Assembly (NCBI GenBank): GCA_023079485.1
Contig: CM041083.1
Span: 61,943,810-62,007,809, forward strand
DNA: 64,000 nt
Origin: Archilochus colubris
Lineage: Eukaryota; Chordata; Aves; Apodiformes; Trochilidae
Direction of reading: 5' to 3'
Below, piece by piece: positions 25,104 to 37,789 of this stretch. The position numbers were made by a program, and so were the translations under genes. The number at the start of each line of letters is the position of its first letter. Position 1 is the first letter of the stretch. The notes beneath the pieces are model-generated. The model was not told the origin of the DNA. It saw only the letters and a list, made by a program, of their open reading frames with translations, and ran no database searches.

Positions 25104-25720
25104 TGAAGCCCAAAAAGGCCAAGCAAAACTGTTTAGAGTTTTGAGTCTTTAAAAAGCAAAGGTATTTATTTTTGGGAACTCCCAGCCCACGCTGGACAAA
25201 GAGTTCCAAGGGTTAAGGGAAAGGGTTAGGATATTTATACATTAAACGGGGAGGTTACATCATCCTTACATACATATTCATAAGATAGCAACATGTAATC
25301 ATAATATTCATAACAGGCGGAGTCTGGGCAGAGTCTGGGTGGAGTCGTCTTTTTGGAGATATGTCTCAGGGTCTTTGGGGTTCTTCAGATGAAGTAACAA
25401 AGTCTTCCTCAGGGTTGAACTTTTTACCTTTCTTGCTTTCGATGACTTCATCCTCTTGTTACAGAGCATAATTGGACCCTTGCAATAATCTTCCCCTTAT
25501 CTGCTGGTTATGGCAGCCTCATCCTGTCTTCCGTGCAGGTGTCTGCACTCCCCCAGTGCCTAGCTAGCCTTGGCAGTGCCAAGACTTACACTCCTAATTA
25601 TCTCCGAGACAGAAGTTAATCCCGTTAGGGTCTTGACATGTCTCAGCTGCTTTGTTCACTTCTTTCTCAGTTTAACCCTGAATTCTACTGGTTATGAATA
25701 CAAATTCATTAACATATATT
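25104..25720 (-). mobile_element. ERV 5' LTR, minus orientation, right edge unsure
   Basis: The left end TGAAGCCC is the inverted LTR 3' terminus next to the primer-binding site. TTTATT at about 25168-25173 gives AATAAA, and a TATA-like atatttatac near 25229 lies upstream in minus sense. The tacatcat/tacatacata/ggcggagtctggg block resembles the LTR at 10480. I could not fix the 5' boundary or a TSD. Confidence 0.6.
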
Positions 25721-25799
25721 ACAAGTTTTAATTCTACATAAAGTAAATTCACACAAACAGCTTGGCCTGATCTACTTTCCTTACAGGAGCTAATCCTGT

Positions 25800-25975
25800 C
25801 AGGATCTTTTCTCTTTTTCACTAGGGATTAAAACAGTTTACTTGAAGAATCTTAGAATTAACCGAAACTTCGCATTCCTAGTGCTATTTGCTGCCCACCA
25901 AATAAAACTTTCTATTTGCAGAACTTTCCTTCATGGTTGGACTTTATTCTTGCAGGATCCAAATATTAAGTAACA
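25800..25975 (+). mobile_element. LTR 3' end, same family as 16830-17381
   Basis: AATAAA at 25901-25906 and the terminus ggatccaaatattaagtaaca ending at 25975 match the LTR end at 17381. The 5' part is not delimited and may be cut by the adjacent minus-strand LTR. Confidence 0.5.
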
Positions 25976-25984
25976 TTGATCACA

Positions 25985-26890
25985 GGATGAATCATAACAC
26001 CTTGCCAGAGCAGGTTCATCTACAGAAAGCTGCACAGGATGGTGTCCAGGTGGGTTCTGAATATCTCCAAAGATGGAGACTCCACCACCTCTCTGGGCAG
26101 GCTGTTCCAACGCTCTGCCACTTTTAAAGTAAAGAAGTTCCCTCTGATGTTTAGATGCATCTTCCCAAATTCAAGTTTGTGCCCATAACCTCATCTTGTC
26201 ACTGGACACCACTGAAGCATTGATAAGATTCCTCCCTCAATCCTCTTCTACAGACTAAAAAGTCCCAAGTCCCTCAGCCTTTTCTTGTAAGAGACATGTC
26301 CTAGAGTTCCCTAATCACCTCCATTGCCCTTTGCTGTACCCAGGCTTCCCTGGTATTTTTCCACAGAGCTCCTTTCTAGCAGGTCAGTCCCCAACCTATG
26401 CTGATACATGGGGTTACTCCTCCCTAGATGAAGTACTCTACACTTCCCCTTAGGGGTTTCTCTGCAATTCTCCAGCTTGCCCAGGTTATGCTGGATAGGA
26501 GCACAGTCTTCTGGTATATCAGACACCTCTCCCAAGTTTTGTGTCCTCAGCAAGCTTGCTGAAGGTACACTCTATATGCCTTCATCCAGGTCATTGATGA
26601 ATCTATTGAACAGGGGTGGACCCAATACTGACCCCTGGGGAATACCACTTGTTAAAGACCTTAAACTAGACTCTGCACCACTAATCACAACCCTCGGAGC
26701 TCTATCTTTAAGTCATTTTTCAATCCACCCCACTGTCTCTTCATCCAACCCACCCTCCTTTCTAAGCATGCTTATGAGGATGCTGTGGGAGACAGTGTCC
26801 AAAGCTTTACTAAAGTCAAGGTAGACAACATCCACTGCCCTCCCCTCAGCTATCCATCCAGTCACACCATTGTAGAAGGCTATCAGGTTA
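25985..26890 (-). mobile_element. CR1 LINE fragment, minus strand, diverged
   Basis: Inverted CR1 3' region (gcaggctgttccaacgctct, then gccac) continues into reverse transcriptase coding sequence. The minus frame 26713-26985 has the finger/palm motif DVVYLDFSKALDTVSH. A solo LTR with TSD interrupts its right side at 26896. Confidence 0.85.
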
Positions 26891-26895
26891 GTCAG

Positions 26896-27593
26896 TGATG
26901 CAAACACTTTAAAAATACAAAATATGTCTCTTGAATCAATTTTTTTTTCTTCCTGCTCCTTTAGCAACATGCTCTCAATTAACATATCTTTACCTCACCA
27001 TATGCCTGACAGACACCTAAAAGATAAGAATGCTTATCAGGTCACCTCCTGGTGCATGGTGGAGACAAAGACAATGAAATCAGCAGGACACCAAAAAGAC
27101 TGAAAGATAAGGATGACTCATCTCCGGGAAGTCTGTGTGCATCAGGGACTTATGCTAAAAAGAGACCCCTCTTCTTTTTGCTGTATAAAAAATCCCAGAA
27201 AAGGAGAAGTTGCAGTTTTCCTCTTGACCCCCCCCTTCTCTCGGCACTTCGGTTTCCAGCTACGGGGCAGCAACAGCGGAGGAACCGAGAAGCGGAGAAC
27301 ACAGATCAGCAGGAGCGGCTCCAGCCAGAGGATAAAGCCAGCGCACGGTGATAACATCTTAATTACCCTCTCGTCTCTTTTCTTTTCTTAACGACTCTTC
27401 TCTCCAAAGTAGCTAATAGTGTAAATTCCCTCCTCTTAACGGTGGCATGATTGTTTCTTTCTCCCTGAAATAAATCCTTGTAACTTGTTTATATCATAAA
27501 GCTTGTTATTTTTGTAAATTCATGCATCATCTATGAGTAGTGGCTGAATTTTCCTCACAATCAAAATGTAAAATAGTAACTTGGATCGTAACA
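26896..27593 (+). mobile_element. Solo LTR with perfect 5-bp TSD
   Basis: Starts TGATGCAAACAC and ends GGATCGTAACA. The flanks are gtcag at 26891-26895 and gtcag at 27594-27598. A TATA box (gtataaaaa, 27183-27191) and AATAAA (27469-27474) are in plus order. There is a C run and a CpG-containing stretch just downstream of TATA. A 5-bp duplication suits ERVL-type or some class I integrases. Length 698. Confidence 0.88.
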
Positions 27594-27705
27594 GTCAGAA
27601 CCTAGGGTCCAAACTCTTACTTATAGTCAGAGGCTAAGACTAAATCCAGCTGCACACTCTTTAAAAGGAGTTTAGAAAGCAAAGGGACCAGTTTAAACCT
27701 TGCAG

Positions 27706-28257
27706 GTCCAAGGAAGTGATTCTGCCCCTGTACTCAGCCCTGGTGAGGCCACACCTCGAGTACTGTGTCCAGATCTGGGCCCCCCAGTTCAGGAAGGATA
27801 TTGAGGTCCTGGAGCGGGTCCAAAGGAGGGCAACCAGGCTGGTGAAGGGACTCGAGCACAGACCCTATGAGGAGACGCTGAGGGAGCTGGGGCTGTTCAG
27901 CCTGAAGAAGAGGCTCAGGGGAGACCTCATCACTCTCTACAACTCCCTGAAAGGAGGTTGTAGCCAGGGGGGGGTTGGTCTCTTTTCCCAGACGACTTTC
28001 AACAAGACAAGAGGGCATGGACTCAAGTTGTGCCAAGGGAGGTTTAGGTTGGATATTAGAATTTCTTTACAGAGAGAGTGATCAGGCATTGGAATGGGCT
28101 GCCCAGGGAAGTAGTGGATTCTCCGTCCCTGGAGATACTTAAAAAGAGACTGGATGTGGCACTCAGTGCCATGGTCTAGCAACCGCAACGGTGGTTCAAG
28201 GGTTGGACTTGATGATCTCTGAGGTCCCTTCCAACCCAGCCAATTCTACGATTCTAT
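27706..28257 (+). mobile_element. CR1 LINE fragment, plus strand
   Basis: The frame 27716-28081 encodes the CR1 C-terminus ([20 protein letters not shown]). It is followed by the 3' end ggtcccttccaacccagcca, then attctacgattctatga. It is the same subfamily as the copies at 12.5 and 20 kb. Confidence 0.93.
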
Positions 28258-28378
28258 GATCTTGGTGGGAGGGTCTTCCCAGATTCTTGCATACCAGGAA
28301 GATAGAGCCCACCCACAAAAAGATGAGAGTTCAATACAAGGCTGAGTGAATATCTCCCATGAGTCATTGGTTGAGAGT

Positions 28379-29150
28379 TGACCCCTTTGCTTTCTGAACT
28401 TCCCTCAAGAAGGAGTCTGGTTGCACCTGAATCCACTCTTAGTCCCAGACTTGGTCAGAGGTTTATGACTAAAGTATTTATTATATGTATCTATGAAGAG
28501 TCAACATTTGCCTGTTTCACACTCCTGCCCAGGACTTTCAGTGAGATAGATTTGCAAAGTTGTAAAGATAGGTAATTAATTAAGGTAACAGATATAGCAC
28601 AGTCAGAATTACTGTTACTAAATACACTTACTGCAAAAACTGAGATCAACTTAATAATTCCCAGGTAACATCTGGCAAAGCTAGAGGCACAAGTCTTACC
28701 GAAGAGCCATCCTTGCTCCTTGGTAAGGTCCAGGCCCATGGATCCATCAAGACCCAACCTCTTTCTCAAAAACAGAGGATTACAAAAGCCAGTTTTATAC
28801 CTGTTGATGAGGCAGGACTGGGTCGTTTATCATGTGCCCACCAGCTCCTAGCAGGCTAATGATGCTATTAACCAACAAAGAGGAGGTGGAAGGAAAATGC
28901 TTGGTACAGATGTAGACCCCTCCTCTGGTTTTGTTGATATAACCTCTGGCTATGAGGCCTTGCCTCTGGCTTTGTTAATACAACCTCTGGCTATGAGACC
29001 TTCACCTTCACCAGAGGTTGTATTAACTGCAGTCGCAGTAATGCCCAGGCAGTAGAACTTTCAACATCTGCACTCTGTCTTAGCCAGATAAGTTACTCAT
29101 CCTCCTGCCCTTGCTCACTGTCAGGTAAAACCACACTAATTAATTTACAT
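28379..29150 (-). mobile_element. Probable ERV LTR, minus orientation, right edge unsure
   Basis: The first ~75 bases align with those at 44094 (tttgctttctgaacttc against attgctttctaaacttc, then gtctggttgcacctg against gtctaggtgcacctg). AATAAA in minus sense lies at 28477-28482 and TATAAAA at 28793-28799. Around 28930-29030 a cctctggcttt.ttaataca block is repeated and then inverted (ccagaggttgtattaa). Confidence 0.5.
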
Positions 29151-32100
29151 TCCCACCCAAGGTTGGTACAGGGTACACACATTGCCTAGCTTGCATTCCA
29201 GACTTCAGCAGTTACGGTCACTCAGCACCTTTGAAAGACCAAAGAAAGCTGGACACAGCAGTCTGAGCAGTTTCTCCCAGCAGCCAGCATCAGGCACACG
29301 GGCTCTGACCCACGGACCCACTCCAGATTGAGCCCATCACTCACTCCACTCACCCTGCTGAGGCTCCCACTCACTCCAATTGCTTGCACTGCAGGGCAGG
29401 GGTGCCCGCACCCCCAGTCTGACCCCAGCTGCTGTCACCAAATCCACTCACATCTTTTCCCTCAGTAGATGGCACTCTGGAAAAAGTCTGTGGGACCTGT
29501 GGAAACTCTCCCAAGAGCTATAATCTTTCCCATTACTGATGCTGAGACATCCTCTCACTCTAGCTGTTGACAACATGGTCCAGATGTGCCCAAACTTCCA
29601 GTCTAACTCCACTTGCTAGCCCAGTTTCCAACTCACTCTGGTTTCCTCTTCAGATGGCACCTAGTCCTTGCAGCAGTCACACACAGGGAACAGAGTGGAA
29701 TTACACAGGGAGATAGTTAAGGATTCAAGAAAATAGGACTGACTCAAAGGGCTCCGTCAGACAAACCTCCTGACAAGTCACAGTTTACACGACTGCCCCC
29801 TCACTTTTATGCCCTCTTGTGTCTGTTCCCCCTCTGCATAGTTCCACCATCTTCTTCCTCCCACTCACCCCTGGGACTCTAAGGTTTGCACTCCAGTCAG
29901 CTTAAAAGCCTAGGTTTGCCTGCAGTTTCTCAATGGCCCATCAATTAGACTCATACAGTTTGTTTCTTCTGTCTCCTTCACATTTCCCTGTCACGTTTAT
30001 CATTAATTTTTCTCTAATGTTTTCACTAACGTTTGCCTCTCTTCCCTATAATTCCACTTGACAAGGTCTTGGAACAGGTACTTTTGTTGAAATGAACACT
30101 CTCACATCCCGCACACACTAATGAGCATCCCTGAGGAGGTCTGCTCCTTGTTACCATCCCCAGCATTCTCTGTCTGTCAGGTTTGTATCTCTGGACATGT
30201 GATTTATTCCTTCCCTCTTACTGTCTGCTTTTACATGGAAAAGGTCCTTGAGCAAATAACCTTAATGAAGCAGATGCTCTCACAACATTCCATATACCCT
30301 TACACTCAACACAGTCCCCAGTTTTACTGCTGAAAAACAGTGTCCTGGAAATGGTGCTCCTTCACTGCCATATTTTTAACCATATTTTTAACTCTTGGTA
30401 TGCTGTTTCTTCTGTTGTTTTCTCCCACATTTCCACTGATGTAATATTTGTTAACAAATCTGAAATTATGTTTCAATCCAGTTATTTGTGGCAGGGCTGC
30501 AGAACTATTAAATACTTAAAGGATGTTTAAGGAAAGGAACAAGTATGGGGGAAAAGGGGATATGTAAGAAAAATGAGAGTGAAATAGAGGAGACTAAAAG
30601 GCTGATCACAAATAAGCAAAGTTCTGTTGGGACCACAGGTTCACAGCTCCTAAGTTGAAGGCTAGCAACTGAAGAGACCAGGATTCCAGAACCTGGAGGA
30701 AAAAACACAAGGCTTGGAGGTCTCAGTGCCAGCAACTGGAAAAGGAGCTGCAGTCACAGGGCTAGATATATAGTCAGCAACTGGAAAGACTATAAGGGTG
30801 CAAGAGTTCCAAGGGCCAGTGCAAGTCCAAAAGGACCTTGGTGTGTTTGTATTTTTCCATGCCAATGTGCATGGGTGTGCATGGGAAATTTCAAGCTGCA
30901 TTAGCCAGAGCAGATGGAAAAATCAAAAGACACAACTAACAGACTATAGCAAAGCCTATGACCCAATACTCCCATACTCTTACCATTTGTATACACAAAA
31001 TCAGTAAATAAAAATTGCTAAAAATCTTGGTCAATTATCTCCAGTTTATGCTGAATAGAAGATTTATAAGACACTAATTGGTAACTCATGCATGCCTTGC
31101 ACTACACAGACTTCTGCATACTACACTACCCAGAATTGTTTAATACCCTTCATTGTACTAAAATTGCGTTTCTTGTGGCATGAAGTAAATAATAGCTTGA
31201 GAAACTACAATTATACAATTCCATTTTAAAGCTTATTTAGAGACAGTACAAAAATCACAAAGCACTCCTTGGCACTTGGGAATGGGCCTGATTCAGAGAC
31301 CTACAGCTACAAAATCACATTCTGCTGCAAGAGTCGCAGAAATAGAGGTCACAGCCAGAAGGGCAGCAGCCAAGAGGCCATTCTTCTCACCAGCAATGAG
31401 ATAAGACAGATAAAAAACACACCACAAACCAACAAGTGGAAGTGCTAGAGACAGAAAAATCTCAATTTGTCATAAGCAGCATCTAAACTAAGCTCAAATA
31501 GATTATTAGGAAAGACAGTAAATTAATGCATTTTCTGCAAACACCATTGACTCCAGACATTTGGAAGAGCCATGCTTCATAAGAGTTTTAAAATTCTAGT
31601 TTTCCACAATACCAAGCAACATACCATCCCCAGCAAGAGATGCCACTGTTCAGAATAAAACCAAACCTTCAAGATCATATTTGATTGCTTGATGGTATCA
31701 ACCAAGCACTTATTGCCTACATTCCTCAGGGCAATTTTGACCATAGCTGTAAGCATGAGAAAGCAACTTTTAAAACAAAATCAGAAGACTTACAGGAAAG
31801 GGCCCTAGTAGCTGGAATCAGATTGATTACACAAATCAATGTTACCTAATAGCCTAATCAGAAATCTACAGATGAAAGTTTTCTAATACCAGCATCAGAT
31901 TCCTTTGTATGGGAATATCCTTACCTCTAGTACAGTTCACATACATATTGAAATACATAACTTTAAGTATATATCTACAGCACATGCTTTTTAGTTTTAT
32001 TACTATGATGGAAGAGGTCAGCTAATGATACATCAGCATCCAAAAGATGATTTTTCTTAGATGGAAGGACATTCTTTAGAATACACCCCTATGTTACTGC

Positions 32101-33196
32101 TGCAGGTCTCTATTTATCATACTTTATGGAAACCACTGCAAAATGCAAAGCAACCATGAAATGTGCTTCTATCTCCAAAGATCTCTTAAGCTCCCTACAA
32201 GTTTTAAGGCCCATTCAAATAACTGTATTACATCCTATGTAGTTGTACCTCCTTGAAGAAGTATTGCTCTGAAATCATTCAATATCTAATGACTACTAAC
32301 CAGAGAAAAGTTTGCAATCTACATACAGAATACTGGCTAAAGTGCATATTAAGAAGGCAGTTGAGTTTCAGAGACAGAGAATAATCACAATATTTCACCA
32401 GTGCATACTAGAAGAGCTCTCTGGCATATCTCCATTTTATGGAAGCCATTTAAACCAGCAATAAGGCATATTGCTAGCCTCAAGATCACAGGAGTGGGGT
32501 TTTTTTAAAACTGTGATTTGCCTGTGCTGTGATAATGACTTCCTTCCGTGCTGATGTGTAAAGTTTCCCATATACTGTAAGTTACACCATCACACCTCCA
32601 CTCAATAAATGGTCTTCCTTGCAATTCCTCCAAATATAAATCCTACAGGACTTTTGGTTTATCTGTTCCCTGTATTTTGCAGCTTTCAGACTACTGAGAA
32701 TTTACAACTCTCATGTTTATCAGAAATACAGTAATAGGCAGAAAGATCCGAGTAGTGCATATGAATTGAATGTGTGAAAAAGCAAAAATTCATTCCATCA
32801 GCAAGGAGAAAGTATTAGGCCTTAAAAAACAAACAAACAACTGTGGCTGTAACAATACTAAATATAGATTAAAAATACTTCTAATGGAAAAGGCAGGTTA
32901 AGAAGTTTACATTTTCCTCAACCCAATTTTCTTCTCCATTTCTACCTCTTCAGTTGCTCTGATGGTGCTGTTTGTGGCACTTTAGGACAAACAAGACTAT
33001 ACAGACAGTCAATATAGATCATATAAATAAATAGTAAAATAATTACATATTTCCTTTGTGGTTTTGGGGTTTTTTTTATTAAGATCACTTACTTTGGCAA
33101 TCTTATTAATGAGTCTCTTCCAACAGATTCATAGCACTCGGGAAAAGAGCAGGAGCTCCTTACTGGTCTTTGCACCTACAGAAGGAAAAACACAAA
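29151..33196. other. Intronic sequence, no gene recognised
   Basis: No supported frame, CR1 or LTR. Mostly AT-rich single-copy-looking DNA. Confidence 0.4.
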
Positions 33197-33710
33197 GTCA
33201 TAGAATGGTTTAGATTGGGAGGGACCCTAAACCTAAAGATCATCTATTTCAAATCCCCCTGCTATGGGCAGGGACACGTCCCACTAGACCAAGTTGCCCA
33301 AAGCCCCATCCAACCTGGCCTTGAACACTTCCACGAAGGGGACAGCCACAACTTCCTTGGGCAACATCCTTAAGTCTCACCACCCTCACATCAAAGAATT
33401 TCCTCTCGATATCTAATCTAAATCTATCCTTTTCCAGTTTGAAACCACTAACCCTTGTCCTATCACTACATGCCCCTGTAAAAAGTCCCCCCCCTGCTTT
33501 CCTGTACACTCCTTCAGGTACTGGAAGGCTGTTATATGTATCCTTGGAGACTTCTCCAGGCTGAAAAACCCCAGCTGTCTCAGCCTGTCCTCACAGGACA
33601 GGTGCTCCAGTACTCTGATCATCTTTGCTGCCTTCCTCTGGACTTGGTCCAAGAGCTCCATGACCTCCTTGTGTTAGGGGCTCCAGAACTGGATATGGTA
33701 CTCCCGGTGG
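33197..33710 (-). mobile_element. CR1 LINE fragment, minus strand, separate subfamily
   Basis: agtcatagaatggtttagat, then tgggagggaccctaaa, is an inverted CR1 tail with a different consensus. Minus frames 33249-33509 and 33413-33661 carry LEHLSCEDRLRQLGFFSLEK and YLKECTGKQGG, the CR1 C-terminus with a frameshift between. Confidence 0.88.
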
Positions 33711-36700
33711 TGTTCATTAAAAAATTTATTAAGCTGCAACTGCTACATTAACAAAGTACCAATAATCTATACCAACACCAGCACTGGACAGTCTCCAATG
33801 TCCCTGATTACTAAAAATATATCAGACAACTTTCTGTCAGGTTTTGACATCCAACTCTCTGTGAAAAAACAGCTTCCTTTCATTAGTGTCCAGTATCGGT
33901 TCATGCAGGCAAATAGCAACTATCTGACACTAACAACCACAATATGTGTTATCACCATTTTTCCTTGCCTTCCCTCCCCCTTTCCCCTCCCCAAGAGTCA
34001 CCACCAGGCTCTCCAGTTTCTCAAAAGCCCTTTATTCAGGCTTAGCAAAGCATGAGCTGCTCTAGAAGTTAACATAGCTGAATGGCACCTTCTTGGCCTT
34101 CTGCTCCCTTTACTCTGCTGTCTTCAGCCTTCCCTCCTGACTTTTTTTTCAATCAAATTTGACTGCATTGATTAGGACCAGGAGAGACCACTAACACTGA
34201 TGAAGTCACACATCTCCAACCCCCTGATCTACGGCTCACAGTTGCATCAAGTGAAACTGAGCAAGCTCAGCACATAGGAGATTTAAGAAACCACTTCCCT
34301 TTTTTGCAACCCACTGTCAAAAGTCAGCAGGCACAGGTGGTGGCTCAAAAGGTTATAGTAAGCCCACCCTCAACTTAGCAAGGTGCACCATCACACTTTT
34401 ACTCCACCAGAGGTGCTTAGGCCTCTTATAATAATTTTTCCTCAAAATAATAATAATAGTTTTACAATAATTTTTCCTCAAAAGAAAAAAAAGCTGTGCA
34501 ACATTGTTTTGTCTAACTTTTAGAAGCAGATACAAAAAATACTATTACTACTGAAACACACTTGCCTACAGAAAACACCTAAGCCAATAACTTGATGGCT
34601 TTGAAAAAGCCAGTGTTTGAAGGACAGTCTCCTACAGATCTGAGTATTATTTAATTTATTTTTTTTTTTTTAAGAGTGGCAGGAAGGGGGTAGAGCAAAA
34701 AAAGCATATGAACTTTAAGTAAAAAACAGAACTGAAATTACTAAATAGAAGTTCTTCTAAAAACCTGGCAGACCAATCAAGAGGAGAAAGTTTTAGCTAC
34801 TATTAATCAAGAAACCAAAATAATCCATACCAGAATTGATAAGGAATATGCTGCAATGTTTTATTCTGCCTAAACAGCAGATAATAGACTATCTTCTGAC
34901 ACACACAAAATACTGTTTAACCTTGAACTACAAAGAGAGCTGCCATAACCTGCAAACATCATGACACTCAGAATCCTCTGCAACAACCAGTTTTGCTCAG
35001 ACTGTCAAGTCCGGGTTATCCTCTGATTCTTCAGTCCAATACCCAGATTCAACTGCCCTACTATTAACTGTTTTATGTGAGTATATATATAACAATGTTA
35101 GGAAATGAAAGATACAAGAAAAACATCCCTTGAGCTCCAGTAGGAAGAGAATTAAACTTATCAAACATTGAGGTTACTGATAAGCATTATTAAGCATCAA
35201 AATATACACTAATAGTTGCTATGTTAGATTTAAGTTGCTTAATTCAATTCAGAAATTATTGTCTACAGGTAAAAAAAAATTAACAGTAACAAAGACAGTA
35301 ATGCTACAGACAACACAACTACAGTTGCAGCAACTGGCAGTGTCACACAGTTAAGCATCCCTGGCCAGGCAGATGTCACTTGGCTACTGAGATCCCAGTC
35401 AGCTCAGCTGCAAGACCAGCTTTTATAGGGAAAAGTTGCTTTACCTACATGCAATTACTAGCAATTGTGATCACAAATTACACCACCACAAACCACAGAC
35501 CCAACAGCTCGTTCACCAAGAGCTCAGTATTTCTGTTTAGTCGCTCTCTGCAGTGTGTCCTTGCAGGTTTTTTGTGTGATCGACGTTCACTTGAATGTTC
35601 TGCAGGTTGCAGGCAAGTGTACATCTTGTTGATGCACACCTTCCTAGATAAAGCTGCTGAGTGGGGAAACTAGGGGCTCGAGTGGGGGGAAAGTAGGGGC
35701 TCGGTCACCACAAGCCCTTCATCCTTTAAGTCTGAAGTGTCACCTGACCCACTGCAGTGAGTGACACAGGAGAGTGAACTGATAATTCCTGATAAACATC
35801 TTCAACAACTACTTCAGGACACTGGTTAAAGCTTTGCTTTGAGACACAAGGGAATTTTCATATTGGCACAACAATCGGGAGAAAAGGAGTTCATTTTGTT
35901 AGCATTAACATAAACGAGACGCTGAACTCAAGTCTGCTGTCTCTGCCAGGAGTATCTATGTAAATGTTTTAGGACACTGGCTAAATCAAGGAATTCGGAT
36001 GATAAGAGCCCAGATAAGGAACTTCAGATGTTATTGACAAGTTTTACTAACATCATTCCCAGCTGCTAGAGCTTGAAAATATTTACCGGGAGTCACGATG
36101 AGCTGGGTTTGTTCTGATCTATTTTTAAGTCATCCCAGGAGGCTAGTTAAGATCAGGGAAAGGCCTGACATTACCACAGACCTCCTAGAAAGAGTTGAAT
36201 CAACCTAACAACTTCTAGGAAAACAACCTCCAGCATTCCTATGGGCTTCTGAAGTAAATCCAGCTCTGGGAAAACCTTCTCAGGTTCTAGCTGATGCCTC
36301 TAGTTTTTACCAATACCGAGAGCATACAAAGCATATTTCCCGAAGGATCTGGAGAAAGGTTATAAAGAAGTGCTGATGCGGTAACTTGCCTGTTTTCTCA
36401 CATTCAATCAGCAATCCTTTCAACTACACTACTCAGACCTCAAAACAACCCAAACAAGAAACAGCAGGCTATACCTCTTCAACAATATTTTTTCCCCTTT
36501 ATTTATATTAACAAGTTTCTCGGTTTAACCACAAGACTCGAATGCTCGAGTCCCTCTTGCACAAAACTGAGCAGCAGCTCCTTACCGCATTATCCTGCGA
36601 TACCTGACAGGCTGAAGCAATAAAAAAAAAAAACCCACACAAAAAAAAAAAAAAATAGCCACCAAAACAAAAACACGGAACTTCCATCACGCTGCCACTT

Positions 36701-36839
36701 TTTAAAAAAACCAATAATATCTTTCAGTCCTATCTCCCTGCACTGCCATACCTTATAGAGAAAGGCAGGGAATACGCTTCTCCCGAAGGGTATCGGTGAG
36801 GGGGGTGGTGGGAAGGGATGTTTCTGCAATCACAGAGCT
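33711..36839. other. Intronic sequence upstream of the RESF1 coding exon
   Basis: No coding frame. A/T runs lie at 34652-34672 and 36620-36657. A small non-coding RESF1 exon could lie here but would not be visible by eye. Confidence 0.35.
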
Positions 36840-37720
36840 CAGCCGAAAAGCGCGCTCGCAGCTCTCATTGTGCTTGCTCAAGCCACTCGCAAGACGTTTG
36901 GGGGATTTTAAGTGATGCTCGCCGGTTCTGCAAGGCGAGTAGCTCCCTACCTGCCGGCCGCCCCGCCTCACCCTGCCCGACCCCGCTTCGCAGCCGCCCG
37001 GACGAGGCCTCCGGCCGCTCCGAAGAAGGGATCGGGGAGGCCGCCGCGGCCCTGCAAGGGCCTCGCCTGCCAGCGGCTCCGCCCGCGGCCTGCCCCGCTA
37101 CCCGGGGCAGACTCCGGGAACGGCCTCAACACGGCCCGAGGAGGCAGAACCCGCCACCCACCGCCAATCCCGACGGAGGGGCGACGGGGCCCTGGCAGCC
37201 GGGTCAAGCAATTCCGCACCGCCGCCGGTCCCCGTCTCCTTCCCCTCGCTACGGCCGCCAATCCCCGCTCCCTTCCCGTCCCCGCCTGTTCTCACCGAGC
37301 CCGGTGCAGCCAGCCGGAGAAGTCACTCGGCGCTCAGAGGCGGAGCCAGCGGCCCTTCGCTCCGGGGAGAAGCGGAAGGAGACCGCGACCACCAACACTG
37401 CCACCACCGCCTGCGGCCAGAGCAGCGGAATAAGCGCCAAGGCCCGCCCCGGGGCGGGACCCTCCGTGAGGCGGGCAAGCGGGGTAGGGGAGGTGGCAGG
37501 CGGATCCCCGCCTTCCCGCTCAGTCCCGATGGGAGACGTGAAAGGGCTGCGGGGTTGAGGTGGTGGTGCCCGAGCCTGCAAGATCTCGGTCAGCGCAGCC
37601 GGGAAGCGGTGGGAAGGCAGCGGGGGGCAGTTCAGATGCTGCGTCCGGCCCGTGCCGCCATGGAGAGAGAGTTCGACAAGCGGGAACAGAAGTTTGCGTG
37701 TGGTTCCACTGGGACGCTGA
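36840..37720. promoter_or_regulatory. CpG island, probable RESF1 promoter
   Basis: An abrupt rise in G+C and CpG, with many cg steps and GC boxes such as ccccggggcggg near 37446-37458 and several CCAAT/ATTGG motifs (near 37162 and 37258). It is the only CpG island in the window and lies upstream of the minus-strand RESF1 coding exon. Long frames on both strands here are typical of GC-rich DNA lacking stop codons. Confidence 0.75.
37296..37450 (-). other. RESF1: Candidate RESF1 exon 1 (non-coding), 5' end unknown
   Basis: On the minus strand the CpG island contains GCTCG followed by GTGAGAAC with GT at 37295-37294, a good donor. An exon ending at 37296 and splicing to the acceptor at 5456 would give RESF1 a short untranslated leader. 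The transcription start is not defined by the sequence; the right edge given is arbitrary. Confidence 0.4.
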
Positions 37721-37776
37721 CAGGGAGTTGTGCAGCGCGATCTAATTTGACCCTCGGCTTCTCAAATCACTCCTGA
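37660..37776 (+). other. Short frame with strong Kozak context at the island edge
   Basis: GCCGCCATGG at 37654-37663 is an ideal start context, followed by MEREFDKREQKFACG and a stop after 38 codons. It could be the first exon of a divergent transcript or a chance frame. No donor of good quality was seen and I do not recognise the protein. Confidence 0.2.
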
Positions 37777-37789
37777 CTGAGACCCTCCC

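Noticed and set aside
27052..27391. Frames of about 90-100 codons at 27.1-27.4 kb
   Set aside because: They lie in the R/U5 region of the solo LTR 26896-27593.
36818..37581. Frames of up to 246 codons on both strands in the CpG island
   Set aside because: GC-rich DNA has few stop codons; the translations are low-complexity Pro/Arg/Ala/Gly and overlap one another on both strands.
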